Origin: an uncultured bacterium
Lineage (GTDB): Bacteria > Bacillota > Clostridia > Oscillospirales > Acutalibacteraceae
DNA length: 20,220 nt
NCBI GenBank assembly: GCA_934875675.1
Contig: CAKXIK010000046.1
Span: forward strand, 1-20,220
Reading direction: 5' to 3'
The translations under genes and the position numbers were made by a program. The notes under the pieces are model-generated. The model was not told where the DNA came from and did no database searches. It saw only the letters and a program-made list of their open reading frames with translations. Below, piece by piece: positions 7,115-14,612 of the stretch (position 1 is its first letter; the number at the start of each line of letters is the position of its first letter).

Positions 7115-8461
7115 TTAACCGATCATAATGCGTTCTTTCGGACGCTTCAGGGGAGCGTTCAAATGGGGGCGTCCCTCCCAAAAGACGAGAATCAGTGTCA
7201 AACCGCCCACACGACCGCCAAACATGAGAATCATCAACAATATTTTAGAAGCACTGCTCAACATGGGTGTAATTCCTTTGGAAAGCCCCACTGTGCCGGC
7301 AGCAGAAGAAACCTCAAACAAAGCTTCGGTCAGTGTTACCGAGTCAAATGCTGTAAGCAGGATGGTGCTCAGAATAACAGCGACCAGATAAACGGTAACG
7401 ATTGCACTTGCCTGCTGCATCAAATCGTCAGTTAATTTGCGCTTAAACAGCGTGCAGCCGTTTTGATGGTGAGACGAGGCAACGGTGCTCAAAATCATGA
7501 CTGCAAGCGTAGTGGTCTTAATACCGCCGGCAGTAGAACCAGGGCTGCCGCCCACCAGCATCAGGAACACAGTCAGCAGATTACTTCCCTCGGAAAGTTT
7601 GGTCAAATCGATGGTGTTAAAGCCCGCAGTGCGAGGAGTGACCGATTGAAACCAGGATGCAAGCAGACGTTCGCCAAATGGAAGACCTGCCATACTATGA
7701 TTTTTTTCAAGCAAAAAGAATGCCACAAATCCGGTCAAAAGTAAAATTGCGGTTGCAGACAGCACAACCTTTGTGTGCAGCTGCAAATGGTGACGGTGAT
7801 GAGCTTGCGTCAAAAGATCGTTCCAAACAAGAAAACCAAGTCCGCCAACGATAATTAATCCTGAAATGGTCAGACTGACAAGAGGATCGCCCCGAAAATC
7901 AGTCAAAGATGAAAATTGTTCCCGGTATCCCATCAGATCAAATCCGGCGTTACAGAATGCCGAAACGGAATGAAAAACAGAGTACCATAATCCGCGTGCG
8001 AATCCCATTTCGGGACAAAAGCGGATTGAAAGCAGCACAGCGCCGACTCCTTCAAAAAGCAAGGTGCCCAATGCAATTCGCTTTATCAGACGAATAATTC
8101 CGCCAACACGCATAGTTCCAACGGACTGCATCAGAATTCGACGCTCGTGAAGGCTGATCTTTCGCTTCATGAAAACGGAGAAAAGCGAAATGATTGTCAT
8201 AAATCCCAGTCCGCCGATTTGAATCAGGGAAAGAATTACCGCTTGTCCAAAGGGAGACCAATGTGTCCACGTGTCATACACCACCAACCCGGTGACACAG
8301 GTTGCAGAGGTTGAAGTAAAAAGAGAATCGATAAAAGGTGTGATTTCGTGAGAGCGAGATGAAATGGGCAACGTCAGCAGTGTTCCCCCCAAAAAGACGA
8401 CGCCCAAAAAGCCTAAAACGATGATTTGCGTATTAGAAAGCGAAAAACGAGACTTAACCGT
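7115..8461 (-). CDS. ktrB: Potassium transporter membrane subunit KtrB
   Basis: KtrB forms the potassium-translocating pore in the plasma membrane and is gated by KtrA. All four pore-loop motifs of the family are visible: TSATCVTGL, SAFCNAGFD, TPRTAGFNT and SAAGTVGLS, each ending in the filter glycine region and separated by hydrophobic helices. The start is unusual. The frame is open from 8479, but the first conventional start codon is TTG at 8407, which would cut into the first transmembrane helix and has no ribosome site. A good AAGGGAGG (8477-8470) is placed for the ACG codons at 8464 and 8461. Starting at 8461 gives 448 residues beginning (M)VKSRFSLSNTQIIVLGFLG, matching the usual KtrB length and N-terminus. 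The minimum product from 8407 is 430 residues. Function is secure; the exact start is not. Confidence 0.9.
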   Translation of the reverse strand, partial: TVKSRFSLSNTQIIVLGFLGVVFLGGTLLTLPISSRSHEITPFIDSLFTSTSATCVTGLVVYDTWTHWSPFGQAVILSLIQIGGLGFMTIISLFSVFMKRKISLHERRILMQSVGTMRVGGIIRLIKRIALGTLLFEGVGAVLLSIRFCPEMGFARGLWYSVFHSVSAFCNAGFDLMGYREQFSSLTDFRGDPLVSLTISGLIIVGGLGFLVWNDLLTQAHHRHHLQLHTKVVLSATAILLLTGFVAFFLLEKNHSMAGLPFGERLLASWFQSVTPRTAGFNTIDLTKLSEGSNLLTVFLMLVGGSPGSTAGGIKTTTLAVMILSTVASSHHQNGCTLFKRKLTDDLMQQASAIVTVYLVAVILSTILLTAFDSVTLTEALFEVSSAAGTVGLSKGITPMLSSASKILLMILMFGGRVGGLTLILVFWEGRPHLNAPLKRPKERIMIG

Positions 8462-8469
8462 CGTTTCCG

Positions 8470-8477
8470 CCTCCCTT
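8470..8477 (-). promoter_or_regulatory. ktrB Shine-Dalgarno without a standard start codon
   Basis: AAGGGAGG on the minus strand is followed after 8 bases by ACG (8461) and after 5 bases by ACG (8464). No ATG, GTG or TTG lies at a usable distance in the ktrB frame. Confidence 0.7.
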
Positions 8478-8510
8478 CTTTATATAATATTAATTTAGTA
8501 AACATAATCC

Positions 8511-8538
8511 ATTATAATCATTTCCTTTCATTTTTCAA
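8511..8538 (-). promoter_or_regulatory. Sigma-A-like promoter of ktrB-ktrA
   Basis: On the minus strand TTGAAA (8538-8533) and a perfect TATAAT (8516-8511) are 16 nt apart. The start point would be near 8504, leaving a leader of about 43 bases, too short for a cyclic di-AMP riboswitch. Confidence 0.75.
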
Positions 8539-8643
8539 GTAAAATGCATTTTTTCCTGCATAAAGGTTTTGTGAAGAGAGCTAAATCGATGCTTTTTAGA
8601 AAGCAATAGACAAAAATCTGAATAAAAACTTCAATAAACAATG

Positions 8644-8680
8644 CTTATTTCTTTTTAACTAACGTTTCAAAAGAAATAAG
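8644..8680. repeat. Perfect 12-bp inverted repeat in the ktrB/ctsR divergent spacer
   Basis: CTTATTTCTTTT (8644-8655) and AAAAGAAATAAG (8669-8680) are exact inverted copies around a 13-base spacer. It lies more than 100 bases upstream of the ktrB promoter and about 40 bases upstream of the ctsR -35 box. The rest of the 8539-8721 stretch is AT-rich and shows only a small TGCTTT/AAAGCA hairpin at 8590-8605. Confidence 0.6.
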
Positions 8681-8721
8681 GATTATTCTGCGCTTCAATT
8701 CGGATTTTTGTGACAGAAGAC

Positions 8722-8750
8722 TTGACGCGGGATTTATTGTGGAATATAAT
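8722..8750 (+). promoter_or_regulatory. Sigma-A-like promoter of the ctsR operon
   Basis: TTGACG (8722-8727) and TATAAT (8745-8750) have a 17-nt spacer. The predicted start near 8757 falls inside the CtsR operator. Confidence 0.85.
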
Positions 8751-8753
8751 TAA

Positions 8754-8776
8754 AGTCAAAGATGGTCAAAGTCAAA
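8754..8776 (+). promoter_or_regulatory. CtsR operator with an extra third heptad
   Basis: AGTCAAA (8754-8760), three bases, and GGTCAAA (8764-8770) exactly fit the known CtsR box, a tandem heptad repeat RGTCAAANANRGTCAAA. A third AGTCAAA at 8770-8776 overlaps the second by one base. The box covers the predicted transcription start, the expected position for repression and autoregulation. Confidence 0.92.
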
Positions 8777-8810
8777 AACATATTATTTCTTTACTGAAGG
8801 GATGTTTGGA

Positions 8811-9269
8811 ATGTGCATCAGTGAGTTACTGGCACAATATATTTTAAAGGAACTGGAAGAAAGTGATGGAACAGCGGAAATTCAGCGCAATGAACTGGCA
8901 GAATCGTTTGGTTGTGTGCCCAGTCAGATTAATTATGTTCTTACTTCCCGTTTTACACCGGAGAGAGGATATATTGTAGAAAGCAGAAGAGGGGGAGGAG
9001 GATGCATCCGGATTACCCGAATCAGGATGGATCGGACTCCTGCATTGATGCACGCTATCCATTCTGTGGGGAATGCCATTGATTTGCGCAGTGCAAGGGC
9101 AATCATCTGCAATTTGGCAGTACCGGGGTACCTCAGCACCGAGGCGTCGGAGCTGATGTTAGCTGTGATTTCGGAGAGAGCGCTGATGAATTGTGTTTCA
9201 CAGGATCGTCCCGGAGTGCGTGCTGAATTAATGAAAAATATGCTGATTACGCTGCTGCGTTCGGCATAA
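8811..9269 (+). CDS. ctsR: Class III stress regulator CtsR
   Basis: CtsR is the heat-sensing repressor of clp protease genes in Firmicutes. The 152-residue product has the winged-helix DNA-binding domain in its first half, with IQRNELAESFGCVPSQINYVL (about 24-44), RFTPERGYIVESRRGGGG (about 47-64, where the glycine-rich wing is the heat sensor) and a C-terminal dimerisation domain. An in-frame ATG at 8802 directly abuts the Shine-Dalgarno-like GAAGG (8796-8800) and could not be used well. ATG 8811 is about ten bases away and gives MCISELLAQY, matching the family N-terminus. It is the first gene of ctsR-mcsA-mcsB-clpC, and its own promoter carries a CtsR box. Confidence 0.95.
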   Translation: MCISELLAQYILKELEESDGTAEIQRNELAESFGCVPSQINYVLTSRFTPERGYIVESRRGGGGCIRITRIRMDRTPALMHAIHSVGNAIDLRSARAIICNLAVPGYLSTEASELMLAVISERALMNCVSQDRPGVRAELMKNMLITLLRSA

Positions 9270-9305
9270 TTTGGTACAGAGCATAATGAAAGGTTGGTCT
9301 TACCG

Positions 9306-9833
9306 ATGATTTGTCAATCATGTGGAAAAAAGAATGCAGTTACACATATCAAACAGATTGTAAATGGAGAAATTCAAGAATATTATCTTTGTGCCGATTG
9401 TGCGGCAAAATTAGGATATGGAAGTCTGTTGGACGGTTTTTCATTAAATATCGGGGACTTGATCGGCAGTGTGCTGGGAGAGGGTACACGGCGTTCATCC
9501 AATGTAACAGAGACGCGCTGTCCCTGTTGCGGATGCACGTTCTCAGATATTGTTCGCAGCGGTCGTGTGGGCTGTGCACAATGCTATGACGTTTTTCGCG
9601 ACCGTTTACTGCCGTCAATTCAACGAATTCATGGAAACACCCATCATGTAGGCTGTGTACCTGTTACAGCCAGCAAGAAAGCGCAGCAGAGCGCGCGTTT
9701 GGAAGAAGTACGAAAAAAGCTTGCGCAAGCGATTGAAAAAGAAAATTTTGAAGAGGCAGTTACACTGCGGGATGAAATCCGTGCAATGGAAGACGAGGTA
9801 AAGGAGGGCGGGCAGGATGCAATACAATCCTGA
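9306..9833 (+). CDS. mcsA: McsA, zinc-finger activator of the arginine kinase
   Basis: McsA binds and activates the protein-arginine kinase McsB and acts as an adaptor in the CtsR/ClpC stress pathway. The 175-residue product has pairs of CxxC zinc ligands: C3/C6 with C29/C32, then C72 to C77 (CPCCGC) with C90/C93. A UVR motif sits at its C-terminus (about 133-168, including EKENFEEAVTLRDEIRAMEDE), the segment used for contacts in this pathway. A TTG at 9294 is in frame, but ATG 9306 is chosen since GAAAGG ends at 9293 and MICQSCGKKNA is the family start. Its last 17 bases overlap mcsB, which suggests coupled translation. Confidence 0.94.
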   Translation: MICQSCGKKNAVTHIKQIVNGEIQEYYLCADCAAKLGYGSLLDGFSLNIGDLIGSVLGEGTRRSSNVTETRCPCCGCTFSDIVRSGRVGCAQCYDVFRDRLLPSIQRIHGNTHHVGCVPVTASKKAQQSARLEEVRKKLAQAIEKENFEEAVTLRDEIRAMEDEVKEGGQDAIQS

Positions 9834-10866
9834 GCAAGATGTATTTTCCGATATTATATTAAGTACACGCGTACGTTTAGCAAGAAACCTGAGAGAAATT
9901 CCGTTTCCGGCAGCAATGAATGATGAAATGCGCATTGCTGCATCAAAACAAATGCAGACGGCGTTAGAAGGACAGACTCCTGCCGGCGTTTTTCATGCAA
10001 CAGAGATTTCTGCACTCAGCAAGGTGCAGGCAGTTGCGCTGGTGGAGCAGCATATTATGAGTCCGGAATTTATTGAGCCGCTTCCGGGGCGCATGCTGAT
10101 GTATAACGAAGACCGGTCGGTGTCTGCAATGCTGAACGAGGAGGATCATTTGCGGCTGCAGATTTTATTGCCGGGCTTTTGTTTACAGAAGGCGTATGAT
10201 CGTGCAGAAGAACTGGATCAGTTTTTGGAGAAACGGCTGCCATTTGCATTTGATGATGAGTTCGGTTATCTGACGCAGTGTCCGACCAATTTAGGAACCG
10301 GAATGCGGGCGTCGTTGATGGTTCATCTTCCGGCTATGCAGGAAAATGGCATGATGCAGCGCATGGCAGCAAATCTTTCTAAGCTGGGGCTTACCCTGCG
10401 TGGAATTTACGGAGAGGGAAGCGAGCCAAAGGGTGCAATTTATCAGCTTTCCAATCAGGTGACGCTGGGGCTTTCCGAACGATCAGCAATTGATAATTTA
10501 AACAATATTGCACGGCAGCTTGCGGCGCAAGAACGTTCTGTCCGCAGCTCGCTTATGAAAAATGAAAAAATACAGGACGTGGTTCTGCGCTCCCTCGGGC
10601 TGTTGAAGAATGCCAGATTGCTTTCAAATGAAGAATTTATGGTGTTGCTTTCACAAGTGCGTGTCGGTGTGGCAGAAAACTGGATTACGGGTGTGTCGCA
10701 GCAGGAACTGAATTTACTGATGCAGCAAGTTCAGCCGGCAACCATTTCAATCACAGAAGACCGCCCGCTGGAACCAACAGAACGAGATCACCTTCGTGCA
10801 GCGCGTGTTCGTGCAGTTTTGCGCAATGCCATTGAATGCGAACCGGAAAACAGCCAAGAATCATAA
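9817..10866 (+). CDS. mcsB: Protein-arginine kinase McsB
   Basis: McsB phosphorylates arginine side chains on CtsR and misfolded proteins, marking the latter for ClpCP. The 349-residue protein has the phosphagen-kinase catalytic fold. ATP-binding arginines lie in STRVRLARN (16-24), the catalytic acidic loop is NEEDHLR (107-113), the conserved cysteine is in CPTNLGTGMRAS (155-166), and GIYGEGSE (197-203) leads to AIYQLSNQVTLGLSE. RDHLRA at 323-328 fits the RDxxRA motif that forms the allosteric phospho-arginine site, so both activity and feedback control look intact. AAGGAGGG (9801-9808) lies inside the end of mcsA, eight bases before the ATG. Confidence 0.95.
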   Translation: MQYNPEQDVFSDIILSTRVRLARNLREIPFPAAMNDEMRIAASKQMQTALEGQTPAGVFHATEISALSKVQAVALVEQHIMSPEFIEPLPGRMLMYNEDRSVSAMLNEEDHLRLQILLPGFCLQKAYDRAEELDQFLEKRLPFAFDDEFGYLTQCPTNLGTGMRASLMVHLPAMQENGMMQRMAANLSKLGLTLRGIYGEGSEPKGAIYQLSNQVTLGLSERSAIDNLNNIARQLAAQERSVRSSLMKNEKIQDVVLRSLGLLKNARLLSNEEFMVLLSQVRVGVAENWITGVSQQELNLLMQQVQPATISITEDRPLEPTERDHLRAARVRAVLRNAIECEPENSQES

Positions 10867-10946
10867 CGATAGATAAACATTGTGAAGAGCAAACAAACCG
10901 AAACGATCAAAAAATAGCATTGCAGCAGAAAGGAATGGTTATTCCG

Positions 10947-13391
10947 ATGTATCAATTTGATAAATTTACGGAAAAAGCAAACCGTGCAGTTAATCTTGCA
11001 ATTGAAGTTGCACAGGATTTGGGGCACACCTATATTGGCAGCGAACACCTGTTATGCGGTCTTGCTGCAGAGGGCAGCGGAGTTGCTGCTGCGGTACTCC
11101 AGAAATACGGGGTTGATCCCGATGCTTTGCGGGGAATGATTGCACAGGCGCAAGGGCAGGGAAGCCGTACGGTTCTCACAATTGACGACTTTACTCCCCG
11201 CAGCAAGCGAATTCTTCAGCTTGCGGTGCTGCACAGTGCACAGCTCCGGCACCCCTATGTTGGAACAGAACATTTGCTCTTGGCGGTGCTGGATGATGGT
11301 CAGAGTTACGCGTTGAGATATCTTGCCCAGTTTAATGCAGATAAGGATACACTTGTGCGGGAGGTGCTGAATGCGATTGGAGTTTCTTCCGCGCAGAATG
11401 CCGAATCAGATGTTGCGCCGTCGTCCGGTTCTCCGCAGCAAAAGGGAAAAGAATCATGGCGGGCATTCGGACGGGATCTGACAGAGGAAGCATCCAAGGG
11501 TACCATTGATCCCGTCATCGGGCGGCAACAGGAAATTGAGCGCGTCATCCAGATACTCAGCCGCAGGACGAAGAATAATCCATGTCTGATTGGTGAACCG
11601 GGAGTTGGCAAAACTGCAATAGCAGAAGGCCTTGCACTTAAAATTGCAGCAGGAGAGGTTCCCGAGTTGCTGCAGGGAAAAAAGATTGTCTCGCTGGATT
11701 TGACAGGAATGGTGGCAGGTACCAAGTATCGCGGAGATTTTGAAGAAAGAATCCGCAATGTCATTGAGGATGTCAAGAAGTCCGGCAATATAATTTTATT
11801 TATTGATGAGCTGCACACGATTATCGGCGCCGGAGCAGCAGAAGGTGCAACGGACGCGGCAAACATTCTGAAACCGTCTCTGACAAAAGGCGATCTGCAG
11901 ATGATTGGGGCTACAACGATTGAAGAATATCGGAAACATATTGAAAAGGATGCTGCATTAGAACGCAGGTTCCAACCGGTCAAAGTTGGTGAACCCAGTG
12001 AGGCAGAAGCAGTGCAGATTTTGCTGGGTTTACGGGACCGTTACGAGGCGCATCACAAGGTCAAAATTACGGATGAGTCCATTACAGCCGCGGTCAAACT
12101 TTCCTCTCGTTATATTTCGGATCGTTTTCTGCCGGACAAGGCGATTGATCTGGTAGATGAAGCAGCTTCCAGAGTGCGCCTTCGTGCCTATACCGCGCCC
12201 CCGGCACTGCAGGAGAAGGAAAAGAGACTCAAGGAGCTTGGTCAGGAAAAGGCTGCGGCAATTAATGCGCAGGAATTTGAAAATGCCGCCCGTCTGCGTG
12301 ATGAGGAACACCGGATAAAAGAAGAAGTGGATGCCGCGAAAAAACAGATGGAAGCGCAAAATGGCCATCAGTCGGGAATTGTCACCCCGGAAGATATTGC
12401 AGAAATTGTTTCCGGATGGACAGGAATTCCCGCGCGGCAATTGACCAAAACGGAGAGTGAACGGTTGCTACAAATGGAATCGGTGCTGCATCATCGTGTT
12501 GTAGGGCAAGAGGAAGCCGTTTCTGCGGTGGCAAGAGCAATTCGACGCAGCAGGGTCGGGCTAAAGGATCCCCATCGTCCCATTGGATCTTTTTTGTTTC
12601 TGGGACCAACGGGTGTGGGAAAAACAGAACTTTGCAAGGCATTGGCGGAAGCAATGTTTGGTGATGAATCTGCAATGATCCGGCTGGATATGTCCGAATA
12701 TATGGAGAAGCACACGGTATCGCGCCTGGTCGGTTCGCCGCCCGGATACGTTGGATTTGAGGAGGGTGGTCAGCTGACGGAAAAGGTTCGGCGTAAACCG
12801 TATTCGGTCGTTCTGTTTGATGAAATTGAAAAGGCGCATCCAGATGTGTTCAATATGCTGCTGCAAATTCTGGAGGATGGACGTCTGACCGATTCACAGG
12901 GCAGAACGGTTGATTTCCGCAACACGATTTTGATTATGACCTCCAATGTGGGGGCACGCCAAATTACGGAAAGAAAAGTAGGGTTAGGCTTCCTTTCGGA
13001 AAACGCATTGAGTGATGCCAAAATCAGCGAAACGGTTATGGCAGAATTGAAAAACACATTTCGTCCCGAATTTTTAAACCGTGTCGATGAGATTATTGTG
13101 TTTCATCAGCTGACGGATACCGAACTCCATTCCATTGCGGTGAAAATGCTGGAGTCGCTGGAAAAAAGGCTGCAGGAGCTCAATGTGAAGATCAGCTTTA
13201 CCGATGCGGCGGTAGACGCCGTGGTAAAACAGGGGTTTGATCCGGTCTATGGGGCACGTCCCCTGCGCAGAGCCATTCAGAATAAGATTGAAGACCCTCT
13301 TTCTGAAAAAATGTTGGATGGTTCCATCAAAAACGGTACTGTTAACTGTGATTACGATGGAGAAAACTACGTTTTTCAACAAAATATTTGA
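10947..13391 (+). CDS. clpC: ATP-dependent unfoldase ClpC
   Basis: ClpC is the hexameric AAA+ unfoldase that feeds ClpP and is recruited to phospho-arginine tags and adaptors. The 814-residue product is full length for the family. It has a double Clp-N domain (1 to about 145), then AAA-1 with Walker A GEPGVGKT (216-223) and Walker B ILFIDE (283-288). The middle domain carries a UVR-type helix pair (about 439-470). AAA-2 has GPTGVGKT (553-560) and VVLFDE (621-626), and VGLGF (678-682) is the ClpP-docking loop. An upstream in-frame extension to 10836 overlaps mcsB and has no ribosome site. ATG 10935 abuts AGAAAGGA, whereas ATG 10947 lies 12 bases away and gives MYQFDKFTEKANRAV, the usual start. 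It is the last gene of the operon. Confidence 0.96.
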   Translation: MYQFDKFTEKANRAVNLAIEVAQDLGHTYIGSEHLLCGLAAEGSGVAAAVLQKYGVDPDALRGMIAQAQGQGSRTVLTIDDFTPRSKRILQLAVLHSAQLRHPYVGTEHLLLAVLDDGQSYALRYLAQFNADKDTLVREVLNAIGVSSAQNAESDVAPSSGSPQQKGKESWRAFGRDLTEEASKGTIDPVIGRQQEIERVIQILSRRTKNNPCLIGEPGVGKTAIAEGLALKIAAGEVPELLQGKKIVSLDLTGMVAGTKYRGDFEERIRNVIEDVKKSGNIILFIDELHTIIGAGAAEGATDAANILKPSLTKGDLQMIGATTIEEYRKHIEKDAALERRFQPVKVGEPSEAEAVQILLGLRDRYEAHHKVKITDESITAAVKLSSRYISDRFLPDKAIDLVDEAASRVRLRAYTAPPALQEKEKRLKELGQEKAAAINAQEFENAARLRDEEHRIKEEVDAAKKQMEAQNGHQSGIVTPEDIAEIVSGWTGIPARQLTKTESERLLQMESVLHHRVVGQEEAVSAVARAIRRSRVGLKDPHRPIGSFLFLGPTGVGKTELCKALAEAMFGDESAMIRLDMSEYMEKHTVSRLVGSPPGYVGFEEGGQLTEKVRRKPYSVVLFDEIEKAHPDVFNMLLQILEDGRLTDSQGRTVDFRNTILIMTSNVGARQITERKVGLGFLSENALSDAKISETVMAELKNTFRPEFLNRVDEIIVFHQLTDTELHSIAVKMLESLEKRLQELNVKISFTDAAVDAVVKQGFDPVYGARPLRRAIQNKIEDPLSEKMLDGSIKNGTVNCDYDGENYVFQQNI

Positions 13392-13404
13392 TTTATCTCT
13401 TGGT

Positions 13405-13442
13405 GCGGCGTCGAAACCCTTTTCGATGCCGCTATCTTTTTT
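13405..13442 (+). terminator. Intrinsic terminator of the ctsR operon
   Basis: GCGGCGTCGAAA (13405-13416) pairs with TTTCGATGCCGC (13421-13432) over 12 bp with one G-U pair and a four-base loop. It is followed by TATC and six T. Confidence 0.92.
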
Positions 13443-13449
13443 GTACGGC

Positions 13450-13478
13450 TTGACCTTAATCGTTGGTTACAGTATAAT
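13450..13478 (+). promoter_or_regulatory. Sigma-A-like promoter of the glycosyltransferase cluster
   Basis: TTGACC (13450-13455) and a perfect TATAAT (13473-13478) are 17 nt apart. The start point near 13485 leaves a leader of about 75 bases. Confidence 0.8.
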
Positions 13479-13560
13479 AATTTAGTAAAATTAATCTCCG
13501 GGAAACCAATTCTTGGTGCCGCCATATGATTTCCTTGTGCGAAAGTGAGGTTGTATTTTC

Positions 13561-14550
13561 TTGAAAAAAATATCGCTCGTTGTACCCTGTTACTGCGAAG
13601 AAGAAGCACTGCCTATTTTCTATCGTGAAGCAGCGCGTGTGGCACAGGATGGGCTTTCACAATATGAGATTGAGTTTGTTCTGGTGGATGATGGTTCCAG
13701 AGATGGTACCCTGCAGGTGATGAAGATGCTTGCCGAACAGGACAAGCGTATCAAATATGTTTCTTTTTCGCGCAATTTTGGCAAGGAAGCAGGAATCTTT
13801 GCCGGGATGGAGCAGGCAACAGGCGATTACATCGCTATTTTGGATGCGGATTTGCAGGATCCGCCGTCTTTGCTGCCGCAAATGATTGCTTGCATTGAGC
13901 AGGAGGGATATGACTGTGCTGCAACACGGCGGGTAACACGAAAAGGTGAGCCACCAATCCGCTCTTTTTTTGCGCGCGCATTTTACAAATTGATTCATAA
14001 AATCAGTAAAACAGAGATCGTGGACGGAGCCAGGGATTTTCGCCTGATGACACGTCAAATGGTGGATGCGGTGCTCAGTCTTTGCGAATATAACCGTTTT
14101 TCTAAAGGAATTTTCGGCTGGGTCGGGTTCAAAACAAAATGGTTTGAATATGAAAATGTGGAACGTGCGGCAGGGGAGACCAAATGGTCTTTCTGGAAGC
14201 TGTTTCTTTACTCATTGGAGGGCATCGTAGCGTTTTCCACCACACCGCTTGCACTTTCTTCGGTTGCAGGATTGTTCTTCTGTCTGATCGCATTTGTGAT
14301 GATCATTGTAACGATTATTCGCCAGCTTACTTGGGGAGGTTCCGCATATGGCTGGTCGTCTTTGGTGTGTATTATTTTGTTTGTGAGCGGAGTGCAGCTT
14401 TTTTGCCTGGGAATTTTGGGACAGTATCTGGCTAAGACGTATCTGGAAACAAAGCATCGTCCGATTTATTTAATCCGCGAGACAAACTGTGTTTCTCTTG
14501 CGCAGTCTGATCACAATACGTCATCACAAAAGGATGGTCAGACAAAATAA
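13561..14550 (+). CDS. Membrane-anchored family 2 glycosyltransferase (CsbB/GtrB-like)
   Basis: It probably transfers a sugar from a nucleotide donor to undecaprenyl phosphate on the inner face of the membrane. The 329-residue protein has a GT-A domain with VPCYCEEE near the start, VDDGSRDGT at 42-50 and the metal-binding DADLQDP at 95-101. A catalytic-domain tail (GARDFRLMTRQ, about 156-166) follows. Two C-terminal transmembrane helices (about 219-254 and 264-291) are the layout of GtrB, YkcC and CsbB. The start is TTG at 13561: GAAAGTGAGG ends ten bases before it, and MKKISLVVPCYCEE is where this family begins. It is followed after 62 bases by a yfhO homologue, the same pairing known for csbB-yfhO. 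The sugar cannot be told from sequence; a DPM1-like mannosyl or a glucosyl/GlcNAc transfer are all possible. Confidence 0.88.
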   Translation: MKKISLVVPCYCEEEALPIFYREAARVAQDGLSQYEIEFVLVDDGSRDGTLQVMKMLAEQDKRIKYVSFSRNFGKEAGIFAGMEQATGDYIAILDADLQDPPSLLPQMIACIEQEGYDCAATRRVTRKGEPPIRSFFARAFYKLIHKISKTEIVDGARDFRLMTRQMVDAVLSLCEYNRFSKGIFGWVGFKTKWFEYENVERAAGETKWSFWKLFLYSLEGIVAFSTTPLALSSVAGLFFCLIAFVMIIVTIIRQLTWGGSAYGWSSLVCIILFVSGVQLFCLGILGQYLAKTYLETKHRPIYLIRETNCVSLAQSDHNTSSQKDGQTK

Positions 14551-14612
14551 AACAGGAATTATGCCTCCCGGTTTTGTTTCACATCAATGACTGTGCGAAA
14601 GGAATGTTATGA

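Noticed and set aside
8385..8505. ATG at 8505 (minus) opening a short basic frame across the ktrB start
   Set aside because: The ATG falls at the predicted transcription start, has no ribosome site, is out of frame with ktrB, and the frame stops after about 30 codons.
8470..8510. Cyclic di-AMP (ydaO-type) riboswitch in the ktrB leader
   Set aside because: Such riboswitches are common before potassium transporter genes, but the leader here is only about 40 bases, far too short.
14551..14580. Possible terminator between the glycosyltransferase and yfhO
   Set aside because: AAAAC/GTTTT with AGG/CCT pairs only imperfectly and no proper T-run follows, so the genes are treated as one unit.
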